Assembly: GCA_028641055.1 (NCBI GenBank)
Contig: CM054058.1
Coordinates: 80,536,392-80,600,391 of the forward strand
Direction of reading: 5' to 3'
From: Alopecurus myosuroides
Taxonomy: Eukaryota; Streptophyta; Magnoliopsida; Poales; Poaceae
Length of the DNA stretch: 64,000 nt
The position numbers were made by a program, and so were the translations under genes. Under the pieces are notes generated by a model. It was not told the DNA's origin. It searched no databases and saw nothing but the letters and a program-made list of their open reading frames with translations. Positions 32,540-46,272 of the stretch are shown here, piece after piece. The first letter of the stretch is position 1. The number at the start of each line of letters is the position of its first letter.

Positions 32540-33922
32540 ATGTATACATTTACAAACAATCTAAATCAAATTGAAGGAGCCGACAACGATGAAACCTTTT
32601 CACCTGTAGCGATGCGTAAGTCTATTCAGATTTTATTAGAAGTTGTTGCATATTTTGATTGTGAAATATGGCAGATGGATGTCAAAACAACGTTCCTAAA
32701 TGGCAACATTGAGAAAGAGTTGTATATGATACGAATGGAAGGTTTTTCCAATCCAAAGGATGCTGATAAGGTATGCAAACTTGTGCGTTTCATATATGGA
32801 GTGAAGCAAACATCTTAGAACTAGAATCTTCGCTTTGATGAAGTGAACTAAGCTTTTGGATCTATCCAAAATAAGGAAGAGACCTGCATTTACAAGATAA
32901 CGAGTGGGAGCTCAGTTGCCTGCCTGGTATTATATGTGGACGATATATTTCTGATTGGGGATGATGTTATTCTTCTGAAAAGGGTGAAGGTATTTGAATA
33001 GTAAATTTTTGGTGAAGGGTTTAGGAAAATATGCTTATCTATTAGGCATTAAGGTCTATCTAGATAGGTCAAGGTGCCTAATATCGTTGAATCAAAGTAC
33101 ATACCTTGATAAGATTTGGGAGAAGTTCAAAATGGATGAGGCTAATAAGGGTTCCTTGCCTATGTTACAAGGGAAACTATTGAGTAAGACTCAGTGTCCA
33201 ACAACGGCGAATGAAAGAAAAAGAATGGATGAGACCCCCTATGCCTCGGCCATAGGTTCTATCATGTATGGTATGTTGTGTACTAGACCAGATGTGTGCC
33301 ATGCTCTCATTTTTACGAGCAGGCACCAGAGTGATCCTGGAGAGGAACACTGAAAAGTAATTAAGAACATTCCAAAGTATCTTAAGAGGACCAAGAAAAT
33401 GTTTCTTAATATGAAGGATGTATAGAAGAACCTGACGAAACCGGTTACGTGGATGCAAATTTCTGCACAGATCCACATGACTCGAAATCTGAAACGGGAT
33501 ATGTGTTTTTGTTGAACAGAGCGGTTGTGAGCTAGAGAAGTGGGAGGCAACCTGTGGTGGCTCAATCTCTAATGGAGTCGGAGTACATTGTTGCGATTGA
33601 AGCGGCAAATGAAAGTTTCTGGCTTAGGAAGGTCATCATCGAGCTTCAAGTGTTTCCTAGCGCGCAGGTCCCGATGAATATCTACCGTGACAACACGGGA
33701 ACCATTTCTAACATAGGGGAACCTAGGACTCACTCCACTGCCAAACATATATTCCTACGTTTCCATGTGATAAGGCAGTATCTCAAGAATGGGTACATAA
33801 AGATTTGCAAAACACATATGGATCTGAACGTAGCAAATCCACTGACAAAAGTTCTTCCACGAGAGAAACTTGATAAACACCGAGATGTAATAGGTGTTAG
33901 AATCTTTCCACGTGTAAACTAG
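32540..33922 (+). pseudogene. decayed copia RT-RNase H
   Basis: RT motifs in order: DNDETFSPVA, DVKTTFLNGNIEKELYM, CLVLYVDDIFLIG (near 32920-32960, in another frame), YLLGIKVYLDRSRC, PYASAIGSIMYGMLCTRPDV. RNase H follows (SLMESEYIVAIEAANES, HSTAKHIFLRFHVIRQ, VANPLTKVLPREKL). Stops at 32816-32818 and 33351-33353 plus several frameshifts make it non-functional. It is more decayed than the Angela copy at the left of the window, so probably older. Confidence 0.85.
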
Positions 33923-33951
33923 ATTAATTGTTTCTACTGTAAGTAGGAAAC

Positions 33952-35653
<1,702 letters not shown>

Positions 35654-37018
35654 AAAACCAAGTATGGCTTTGGATGACGGCTATGGGAATCGTCTCTTTT
35701 ATGTAGGTGTCGTCTTAGTTACTCCTTGTCGCCAGTGTTGCTCGAAGGGGAAATCTTGAAGCATGGAGGGCGGTGGCGCCTCTCTATTGTCGTGCCTTTC
35801 TTTTAGGCAATGCTTTGGAGTACATGATGTGTACCTTTTCTCGATGACTCATTTATGGTTGATAGTTCTATACACTATCAGCGAAGCTCCCTCTTCCTAC
35901 ATGCCGTTTGCATGGAATTTGTATGGGGTAGTGTCGCTGACTTGCTATCCGTCAACACCTTTGTGTCCAACCTTAAATGTGTGTGTTGTGGTGTCATGTT
36001 GTGTTGGGTTGTAGGGTGGTCGTTGTTTGAAATATATAAAGCAAGGTGAAACCCTTTATTGAAAATTAGACACAAATTTTTGGTGGAAAAAATAGAAGTA
36101 AAACACTAGGCGAATAAAATGGAATGAAAATAGTGGAAAATGAAAAGGTTACATGTCTAGAAATGAAAAATTAATTTGGTAATTAATTTATTCCAAAATT
36201 TATGAGATGAATATAGGTTTTCTAAACGTGCTAAAATTTTGAACCCTAACATATGCCGAATTATATTGGGAAGTCATATTTTTTCTTCAAGGCACTTGTG
36301 CTCCCTTGGCTTAAAACAAATTAAAAAAAATATAAATGTTATAAAAATTGGAAGTAATTTTAATGTAGTTTATCTTGTAGCCTACAAACGTCTAAAATCA
36401 CAAACCGATTTTTTTTTATTACGGACTACATAGGATGATAAATTCTTAAAAAAAATGGACAACTGAAACCGTATACTTACATGTGTTCATTTGTCATTTT
36501 TATGTACCTAAAAATACAAAGTATTACAAATTGAAAGTTTTCACGTTTGTACAACACATCATTGAGAACACATAGGATTTTTTCCACATTTTTTTAAACT
36601 TTCAAATATAGTTTTTCGATATTTTTAAATACACGGAGTACGCGGTGCCCATGTGGAAGAAACCTCCACCCGAATTATATAAATTATTTTTGGACAATTA
36701 TAATGTCATTTTACTTTTCTTGTAAAATTCGTTTATGATATTCTTCCATAGGCTAAGCCCAGCCTGTCTAAGATGTACGGAGTAAGAACCAGTACTAGCT
36801 TTGCAAACGAACTTGGCAAAGCCCAAAATCAAAAAAAAAAAAAAAAATTGGCAAAGCCCAGCTCAAAGTCTATTCCAATTGCTTCCCTGAAATAGGAAGG
36901 GTCGGACCAGACCCTACCTCCGCCGCCGCCCTCACCACTCGCCGGCTGCCCGGCGCTACCAGCAACTTCGCCACTCCACACGAATCTGCGGCCAGGCTGA
37001 GCTCCCAACCTGTGGTCC
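35654..37018. other. AT-rich unassigned region
   Basis: No supportable ORF. ACGGAGTA motifs at 36632 and 36777 and an A-run at 36832-36847 are compatible with MITE or retroelement debris, but no element can be delimited. Confidence 0.4.
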
Positions 37019-37380
37019 GTGGCCGTGGCCACAAGAGCAGGACCGACGCCTCGACACCGCGGCCTGTCGGAGGAGATCCTCGTCCGCCTGCCCCCCGAAT
37101 CCCTCCTCTGCTGCCGCTCCTGGCGGCGCGCCACATCTATCCGCGACTTCCTCGTGGCGCAGTACGGCCGACAGACCTCCCTCCCTTCGCTTGCCGCTAC
37201 GACTACGAGGGCGGCCACTACTACCAGAGCTATCTCACCTTCGACCACCGGGCCGCCGACGCTCCGGCTTGACGAGATGTCCTGTCTGGAGGCGTCCTGC
37301 TAGGGCCTCTTCATCCTCTCGACCCACAATATGAAGTATTCCGTCGGCAACCGGTTCAACAAGCACAACATGCTAGCCTG
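37019..37380 (+). pseudogene. F-box gene 5' fragment
   Basis: Reads [21 protein letters not shown] and continues [17 protein letters not shown], a clear F-box with a small deletion in the middle. Further on, in another frame, FILSTHNMKYSVGNRFNKHN resembles the segment after the F-box in F-box-associated proteins. Frameshifted and truncated by the LINE fragment at about 37384. Unrelated in detail to the gene at 28371-29513. Confidence 0.6.
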
Positions 37381-37383
37381 CTT

Positions 37384-38020
37384 GTGGGGCTCACTCCTCA
37401 TTTGTGTGAGTTTGGAGTTGCCATTCTACAGTATGCTGATGACACAATCTTGCTTGTTCAGGATTCATTAGAACAGATCACACATTTGAAACTGATTCTT
37501 TATCTGTTTGAGGCCATGTCTGGACTTAAAATCAATTTTGATAAAAGTGAAGTTATGATGGTTCTCAAGGATGATGTGAAAAAAATGGAATATGCCAACC
37601 TGTTTGGGTGCCAGTTAGGGGAATGGCCCATCAAATATCTTGGAGTTCCTGTTAGTAGCTCCAGATTGAGGGTGTCAGAGCTGGATGGGGTTGCTGATAA
37701 ACTAAAAAATAAATTAGATGGATGGATAGGTAATAATTCTTCTATAGGTGGCAGGGTTACCCTGATTCAGTCCTCCTTGAGTGGGACTGCTATATACCTT
37801 ATGTCTATGTATCTTCTCCCTCTAACAAACCTGGAGAAAATGACTAAAATTATCAGAAAGTTTTTTTGGCAGGGGACTGGTACAAAGAAAAAAGTATTAT
37901 ATGGTGAAGTGGCAATTGGTCTGTAGACCTAGGAAGAAAGAGGGTTTGGGAATAAAAAACTTGAGGATACAGAACATTTGTTTGATGTGCAAATGGTGAT
38001 GTGCAAAAACTTGAGGATAC
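37384..38020 (+). pseudogene. LINE reverse transcriptase fragment
   Basis: Non-LTR RT palm and thumb: LQYADDTILLVQ (YADD active site), MSGLKINFDKSEV, WPIKYLGVPVSS, KLDGWIGNNSSIGGRVTLIQ, then FFWQGTGTKKK. After a frameshift near 37910 it continues VKWQLVCRPRKKEGLGIKNL. Only this part of the ORF2 protein is present. Its left border fuses directly to an F-box fragment. Confidence 0.8.
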
Positions 38021-40204
38021 AGAGCAGGGTACGGGGCTGTATTGGCCGTTTTTCCGGCCAGGCTGCCGCTGCTTCAGCGTCCTCTGATGCCGGCGTCTTC
38101 GCGACGTCGGCGACGGCAGGCAGGCCGTGTACGTACCGGACCTCAACTTCGGTGGTTCTCTTCCCCGACTTCCTCCAGACCTGCATCCTGCTGCTTCGTG
38201 CCAGGTGAGAACAAATCGTTCCATCTGCGTCTTCTCCTCACTGTAACAGCCATACATGCTACTTCTGGAGCTGTTGTACGCTGATGCATGTTGCTTCGGT
38301 GTTAGTAGTTGCATATCCTGTATTGATTGTTTCGGGTACCTACCAGTGCTAGAGATTTTTCTGGGTCTGCATATCCTGTATAAGATGGCTCGAGCTAGCT
38401 AGCTCCAGGTTTCATTCAGAAAAAAATAACGTAAACTCCTTGGCAAGGGATCCACTTTGGGCAGCATGGCTAGTTTAGCTTCAGTCTTTTTTTCTCTTTG
38501 GCCAAGAAATCCGGCCAGGTCGATTAGTAATTTGCCATGGAGATAACTAGATGTACGTGTGCTCTTCATAGTTCAAACTTTGCAAATAGCTATGTAGCAC
38601 CTACGGAAGTAATTAATCCACTTGCACAGTGGATATTTATATGTGCTTTATTTTCAGGACACGGTGGATGTTTTCATGGTTGTTAATGCTGTTGTAGGAG
38701 TGTTTTGATTAGCATCTTTCAAACATATTGTAAAAAAAACTTGCAAGCTGCCGATTGAGCACTAGAATTTAAACTGATGTCATTGGAACTCGGTCGTGTT
38801 TGCAGGTAAAACGATATCAAGTTGTGCATCTCTACAATTCATCCTTTTGTTCGTATTGTTGATGCTGCTATATATTCCATGGTAAATACGTGTTAATTGA
38901 GCAATGGTTTCATGAACTCGTGGATATTCCTTCCGTGTGGATGGACTTTTCATATTTTCATGTTGCCAAACAACCTGAATATTAAATCTGTCTGTGTTGT
39001 TGAGCAATGGTTTCATGGTTGTCGTGTAGACTCTGGTGGAGGTTGTCGTGGCGCTAGTGCAAGGGGATTCGACAACACGGGGAGAAGGGGAGCTGGCCAG
39101 GCGGTTTAGGTAAATTCTTGGCTTCCTCCTTTTGAGCAGAAGGAGCACATTCTCACATGCTACTATCTGTGTAATTGTGTTGAGCTCCTTGATTTCCTGA
39201 TGCGTTTGTGAAATTTATTGGATGGATGGTAAATATCATCGTCATCATGTTATGGTTAGGTTCAGTAGCCTTGGTTGCCCTGAACAAGTTGATGATCATG
39301 TTGCTGCAAGTACTAATAGCTTATATACTCTGTGTTACTGATTCATGACCAATGAATGAACGAACAAGTTGTTATTTTAGATCTGTCCTAGTCACTACAG
39401 ATTATACTGCATGCTTGGTCCTTGTATAATCCGCAAGGATTGATTTTATGTTGACTGTATGTGAAATAAGCCTTAAACTCGTAGACATTCTGTATGTGTT
39501 GACTGAATGTTAAGTCTGTGTGTGTGTTTTTGAGTGATGGTTTCATGGTTGTTCTATTGTGGTGCAGGCCAAGGGGGAGATGTGGAGCTCACTAGGAGGT
39601 TTAGGAAGGTAAGTTCTCGGCTTCTTGTTCCTTTTGAGGAGAAGCCGAGAATCTGTGTAATTGTGTTGAGCCCCTCGATTGAATTCCTGATGTGTTTGTG
39701 AAATATGTTGGGCGGATGGTGAATATCATCGTCATCGTCATGTTTTGGTTCGTTTCAAGTAGCTTTGGGATTGTTGGACACGTAGATGATGACTTTTTTT
39801 CTGCAAGTGGTGACCTGTTCCGGGTTCATGGATGACCAGCGGGTTGTTTTAGTTGTGTGTGGTTGGCCATTTCAAATTGTGCCGCGTGCTTGGTCCTTGC
39901 GTAGTAGATAGATGGTTAATAAAGCTTGAAGTTGTAGGAGGATATTTTTTTGTTCTTGGTGAGCCACAGTGGTTTCCTGATGATTGGTGGTTTGTTGTGA
40001 GCAGGATGTGGCATGGTTGCTGCTGGTGTCTCGGCTGGAGAGGATGGACGCTGTGTCTTGCTGGTGGGCGGTGGTTGACAAGCAAGTGCTTCCTCGAACG
40101 CATCTGGCACCAGCAAGTCGGGGTTTGGTTCTTAGTCGTGAGCTTGTTGTGGCTGGCAAGATAGTTTGATGTGGTGTATGTCGTTTGCTTTCCATTCATT
40201 GTAT
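38021..40204 (+). other. exon-like, tandemly duplicated sequence of unknown origin
   Basis: Three splice-donor-like sites (GCCAG|GTGAGAAC near 38206, TTTAG|GTAAATTC near 39108, GGAAG|GTAAGTTC near 39609) and a GGTGCAG acceptor at 39562-39568 bracket short open pieces. Two stretches, about 38970-39290 and 39500-39770, are diverged copies with a period of roughly 530 bases. No product is recognised. It may be cargo of the CACTA whose right arm follows. Confidence 0.4.
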
Positions 40205-40439
40205 CTGCCAAATGCCGGACAAAGAGGACACGTGGATGCAGCCTAGGCAATCCGGCATTTTTGGCACCTCTTTGCCGTGTGCATGCACACGGCAAAGATT
40301 TTAAAATCTTCTAAATCTTTGCCGTGTGCAAGCACACGGTAAAGATCGACACAGATGATCCAATAGTGGGAGAGGCAGCGGGGTCCATCTGTCAGTCTTT
40401 CCCGTGTGCTTGCACACGGGAAAGATTGACATGTGTGGC

Positions 40440-40993
40440 TGTCGGATATATACCAAATAGGGGTATAGAAGATGGTAGACAAAGTGCCGGATTACCAGGG
40501 TGGCCTAAGTGGTAGTGGGCTTAGGTCCATTGGGCGGCCCAGTAATCCGACGCACAGAAGCCGGGTTCTAGAAGAACCCGGATCACGGCCCATGTGATCT
40601 GGCTTGGAGGAGAAGACGGATTTCTTGCTTTCCAAGTTACAAGTTACCGTAGTTTTCTAGGTTTCCTATTCTGTAAGCCCTAATCCGGCTATTATATAAA
40701 GCCGGACGGGAGATAGATAAATCATCGAGCGAATAACAGAGAAGCTCTGCGTCAACTCGCCGAGAAGTTCATCCTCGTCGAGTAGCTTAGATCTATACCT
40801 CACATTGTAATCCTGTATCCAGGCTTTAGTCCTGATTAGTGAGAAGTTCAGGAGTAGGCACGTCGTACTGTCGCGACGTACCGAACCTGGGTAAATCCTC
40901 TGTTCACTGTCCACCACGCGATCCCGTTACCCCACGTCTCTACCGTAGTCTCATGGCACCCCCGTCTATGAAAACTACTACGATGTCTCGACA
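40440..40993 (+). repeat. gypsy copy 2, 5' LTR
   Basis: 554 bp, TGTCGGATATATACC...CTCGACA, TATA motif ATTATATAAA at 40691-40700. Differs from the 3' LTR at 5 of 554 sites by direct reading. Confidence 0.95.
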
Positions 40994-43900
40994 GTTGGCG
41001 CCCACCGTGGGGCAAACGACGTCAGGCGTAAAGTTCCGATCTGGGATACTCGGCGGAATCGGAAGATCAATCACTGTCGGAAGCCTGGAGTTCGACGACG
41101 ACGTCGGACGCTTCCTTGACAACGGATCCTACATACCGGCGCAAAACCACCTGGTAAGTGCCTGCGTGTTACCGATCGGATCTGTTAACATCTTTATCGG
41201 ACTAACTGCAGAAGCAATGGGGTTTTGCGGTGGAAGCAAATTTATCCCACCCGCCCTATACCCAGTCGATGATGACTATGATACCGGATTTTGCTCAGAT
41301 CGCTGACAAAAGAGTAATACACACTTTATCGGCATGGTGCAATCCGAAGTCGCTGAAAACACGGATGACGGAAACCCCGTGCAAGAGGCAGACAACAACA
41401 CACCCGTCGTAGAGACGGAAGATCAAAGACCCGTCACAGAGGCGGAAGATCCGACATCCGTCAACAAGACGATGAACTCGGAAGCAGAATCTGTGCTTGC
41501 CGCCATTGAGGCGAGATTGGAGTCGGAAACCGGATCGGATAACTTCGACTCCGAAGATGAAGATGAGGACGCCTTCGTAAGAAAGGTTAAATCTTTTCAA
41601 GAAGGATTCCACGAAGTACTAATGGCAAAACCGGGTGAGACCGCGAATGCCGACAGTCAGGAAAGTCCTAAAACCCCTCCGCCAGAGGAAGAGAGAGAAG
41701 ACGGAGAAACTTCTCCGGTATTTCCTAATGTCAAGGAATTGACGGAAGACGAGCCTGTCAAAAAGCCTCCCTCTTCCAAGAAAAAGCATAAAACCGCCAA
41801 AAAGCTCCAATACAAGCTCCGGAAGAAAAAATTAGCTGATGCAGCCGAAGAAAACCCGGACGTAGGGGACGCAAGCGAAGTAAAGCCTGCGGAGAAGAAA
41901 ACAAAGGAAATCCTTGTTCCAACAATGACGGAACAGGAAGAGCAAGAGCTGTTGCAAACACCAGTGGGACCAGACGAACCCCCTGAGATGCTGGAAGCCA
42001 GGAGACGAGCTTTCCAAAGGCAACAGCAACATCTACTCAGATCTCGGCAACACCTCCAACAAACCCAGAATGACATCAAGGTCATGAAGGAAGAAATAGA
42101 GGAGTACGAGAGAAAGAATAGATCTGGCATTAAACCTACAAGGTTACCCGGAATCGTAAGACCGGAAGTACTGCCGCCAAAAGAAAGGTTTCACAACCCA
42201 TCGTGGCAAAAGCAGGTAAACGGCAAAGATGCCAGAGGCGAACCAATTTATAAAACCGCAGCAGAAAACGCGGAAGCAGCATTCGCCATCCTGAATAATG
42301 ATCTGTACTCCAATGGTGAAAAACTTCAAGGGGTGTATGCCTTCCTAGGAAAAGCATTGCAACAACAACAGCGGGCCCAAGAGCGATCAGGAAGACTGCA
42401 GGATAACTCCGCCCTATGCAAAACAGCTACCTGCGCTGCTGGAGCACCTGGACCTGAAGAACTTGGAGATTCAGACAATTCAAAGGATAAGAAAGGGGAT
42501 CCGAGAAAAGACAAGAAAAATCCCGACAATAGGGATGAAGCGTCCCGAACCGGATCCCATCCCCCGAAAGGTGGACTTAAACCCCATGATCGGGAAGAAA
42601 AATACCGGAACGACGGCAAAATAATGCCACCTCCGAGAAACCCAGCCGAGAAAGCCGGAAGATATGATACACCTCATAGGCGAGAGAGATCCCGGACACC
42701 CCCGAAGGATAAAGAAAGGAACAGGAGCAGGACTCCGCCTAATCCAAAAGGACGTGATCATGGAAGAGATAGGTACAATCCCGGAAAAGCGCGCCCGCGC
42801 AACAATGGAAAAGAAAGGAGTAGATCCCCTTCTGTCCATTCAGCCGGAAGATATTCCGCACACATTGATAGAGCGGAAAAGGATGATTTATACTTTGGTC
42901 CTAAGTGTTTCACTGACAGGTTCCGAAGGATAACCCTGCATTTTGGCTTCGCCAAAGTTGGTCCAACCTACCAAAAATATACCGGTAGCACAAACCCGGA
43001 CACCTGGCTCTCAGACTACTATACAGCCGTCCAAATTAACAATGGGACAGACCTGGAAGATGTCAAGTTTCTTCCCCTAATGTTATTGGACGGAGCCAGA
43101 GATTGGATCAATGGATTACCATCAAGAACTGTCGACAGCTGGGATGATATGGCTAGAATATTTACTCAGCATTTTCGAGGAACATACAAACGCCCGAACA
43201 GCATCAACCAGCTGAACCGTTGCACCCAATTTGAGGATGAACCATACGTGGATTTCATCTCCAGATGGACAACAATGAAGAATAGTTGTTCTGGAGTAAC
43301 TGACGTACAAGCAATGCATGCTTTCGTCAATGGCCTAAAACCCGGACTTGTACCGTTCATGGTTGGTTCCAAACAGCACAAAGATCTCGGATCTATGCTT
43401 ACAACCGCCAATGAGCACGCTGCAGCCGAAGATGACATCAGAGCAAGAGGAGGCAATATCGATACACTGATACTTGCTAAGAAAACTCCCCGTTCTGACA
43501 AAAAGGGAACTCCAGAAACAACGACAAAACCCAAGGAAGTCAACATAGCCTTTGGAAGCGAAAAAGGGAATAAGTGGAAAGGACGCAGCCCAGGTCCAAT
43601 CAATTACACTCCAGAAGAGTGGGAGAGGATTAAGTCGGAACCCTGTGTCCACCATTCACAATTTGGGAAACCCACCCATACAAACGCGCAATGCCGGCTG
43701 GATAAGCACATGAAAGGTAGTGCAGGATCCGGAAGTAAGGGGAAGGGTTCCAAGAGGAAACCTGCTAAACAAAAGCCAGAAGCTGACAAAGAAGACAGTG
43801 AATCGGACATTGATTAAAAAATCCAGGAACAGCAGCGAAAGGGCGAGCCCAAATTTCCGAGAGTTGATGGAGAAGCAATGCTAACATTTTTAGCAACTCC

Positions 43901-44669
43901 GTCAGCAAAGGTGGCCAAAAGAACACTTCGCGAAATAAACGCGGTTGTTCCGGCAACCCCAAAATTCTTGAAGTACTCCAACACACCAATTACCTGGGAT
44001 CAGTCTGATCATCCCGGGAATATCCCTGAACCTGGCACACAAGCTCTTGTCGTAAGCCCTATTGTCCAGAACACTAGGCTAAGAAGAGTGCTGATGGATG
44101 GAGGATCCAGCATTAACATAATGTACTTGGATACACTGAAGCATCTGAAGATTTCCGAGTCCCAGCTCAACTACAGCAACATACGCTTCCACGGTATTGT
44201 CCCTGGCAGACAAGCACGATCCCTAGGAGAAATTTCCCTAGATGTCACCTTCGGAGATAAAGATCACTTCCGGCAGGAAAAAGTATCCTTCGAGGTAGTG
44301 CCGTTCGAAAGCGTGTATCACGCAATACTCGGACGTCCAGCTTTCGCCAAATTCATGGCAAGATCTTGTTATATCTATAACAAGCTGAAGATGCCAGGAC
44401 CAAAAGGAGGAGTAATCACCATAGCTGGTGATTTCAAGCTGGCAAATGAGTTGGAGAAAGAAAATGCCCTTTGCGCTCAGAGAGTTATAGCAAAGGAAGA
44501 GCTGAAGGAATTAGCCAAAGAGGTATCGCCGACAGAGATGCCGGCAGGAAAAGAAACCCGGAAGCAAACAGACAGCTTCAAGGCGTCCGAGAATACAAGA
44601 TAGGTAATCCTAGATCCCAAAGATCCGACAAAATTCGTCGTTGTAGGGACCGGGATGACTAACAAATAG
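40953..44669 (+). pseudogene. gypsy gag-protease, copy 2, decayed
   Basis: Same domain order as copy 1: Met in the LTR at 40953, PBS read-through, acidic and Arg/Ser-rich linkers, Gag domain (FGFAKVGPTYQKYTGSTNPD), basic region, and retropepsin with DGGSSINIMY. Stops break it near 41305 (TGA), 43815-43817 (TAA) and 44601-44603 (TAG, from CAG). The protease-RT boundary UAG (44667-44669) is also present, as in copy 1, and is counted separately because it is shared. Confidence 0.87.
40995..41013 (+). other. gypsy copy 2 primer binding site
   Basis: TTGGCGCCCACCGTGGGGC, identical to copy 1. Confidence 0.85.
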
Positions 44670-45683
44670 GAAGGCGAACTCATCGAGTTCCTCCGTGAGA
44701 ACTGGGATATTTTTGCCTGGTGTCCAGCTGACATGCCAGGCGTACCCAGGGAACTTGCTGAGCACCAACTCAAGGTGATTCCAGGATCAAAACCCGTCAA
44801 ACAAGGTCTTCGTCGATTTGACGGAAGAAGACGGAAGGCTATTGGCAAGGAGATTATCCGGCTTTTAGCAGCGGATTTCATCAAGGAAGTAATTCATACT
44901 GAATGGTCCGCAAATCCGGTATTAGTACCGAAGAAAGACACTACTGCTCTTAGAATGTGTATAGATTACACAGGCTTGAACAAATTGTGTCCGAAAGATA
45001 GGTTTGCGTTACCGCGAATCGATCAAATAATAGATGCCACTGCAGGCTCTGAGCTTTTGTGCTTTTTGGATGCATACTCCGGGTACCACCAAATACGCAT
45101 GAAAAAGGAAGATCAAATTAAGACTTCTTTCATAACCCCATACGGGACGTATTACTACGTAACCATGCCGTTTGGCCTGAAGAACGCAGGTGCAACCTAC
45201 CAGCGTTGCATGCAACGCTGCTTGCATAGTCAGATTGGAAAAAACGTCCATGTTTATGTGGACGATATTGCTGTCGTAACCAAGGAAAAAGATACACTCC
45301 TTGAGGATTTGCGAGAAACTTTCGAAAACTTACGCACTTACAAGATGAAGTTGAATCCATCTAAGTGCGTATTCGGGGTTCCCTCAGGGAAACTTCTGGG
45401 TTTCATCGTTTCTCACAGAGGAATAGAAGTTAACCCGGAAAAGATCAAAGCCATCTTGAACATCTCAAAACCTACGTGCGTAAAAGATGTCCAAAGATTG
45501 ACGGGTTCCGCCGCTGCCGTTAGCAGATTTATTCGTCGGCTGGGGGCTAAAACCCTAACACTATACAAGTTGTTGAAGAAATCCGACAAAGTCAAGTGGA
45601 TAGCAAAAGCTTTGGAATATTTAGCAGTTATGTCTCTTCCATACTTAGTTCAATATCTATGTAAACATTTTTTGAGATCATGA
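44670..45683 (+). pseudogene. gypsy reverse transcriptase, truncated, copy 2
   Basis: Open RT frame after the UAG: NPVLVPKKD, LRMCIDYTGLNK, FLDAYSGYHQI, VYVDDIAVV, ending KSDKVKWIAKALEYLAVMS and about 17 more residues, as in copy 1. RNase H and integrase are absent. Called a pseudogene because the upstream frame is broken; this RT segment itself has no stop. Confidence 0.85.
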
Positions 45684-46272
45684 AATAAAGTTGTTGGATT
45701 TCTGGTATCCATGTTTTTTACAACTTTATTACAGTAAAAGCATGTTTCCACCTTCTCTATTTCCCAATGATCTTACAAAATACTCAATGTTAACCCGAAT
45801 TGTGCCTGTGTACTCGGCGTTAAGAAACTGAATGATTTTTTAGCCTGTTAAACGGCTAAAGGAAACTTGAATTGCCTGCGTGCCCAAGTTTCGTTCAAAA
45901 AATTCCTTGTTTCTCTAAGCATTATCTGCTTGCGTATGTGTTGGGTTACTGGAGCTAGTTAGTAAAAATGCCTTTAGCATGATCTATGTTTCCGAGTTTA
46001 AACTGATTGGTTACACCCAGTTACTCGGCGTGATGATTCATATTGCTATTTGAGCCATTTCAAACACTAAGGACAGTTAAAACATATATGCTAGAGAACT
46101 TAGAAGATAAAGGAATAGTAAAATCCGAAAACCTTGCAAAAAAAATAATAATTAAAACTGCAAAAGGCGGAATTTTCATTCATACAAAAAGAAGCATTAC
46201 ATTTTGGATTACATTGAAAGAACAGTAATGCTCCTATTGTCTACTTTTACTATCCAGGTCCAAGGTAGCCCT
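45684..46272 (-). other. 3' region of the antisense gene, copy 2
   Basis: Non-coding. Homologous to 6555-7143. On the minus strand it follows the antisense gene's stop and holds AT-rich polyadenylation-like motifs (TTTGTATGAATGAAAA near 46172-46187). Confidence 0.55.

Noticed and set aside
35873..35883. CACTATCAGCG as left end of the CACTA ending at 50654
   Set aside because: Does not match CACTACGGGAGAAA and lacks TTTGCCGTGTGC repeats nearby.
39849..40295. 148-codon minus-strand ORF and overlapping plus-strand frames
   Set aside because: No recognisable motif and frames on both strands overlap; region is better described as exon-like debris.
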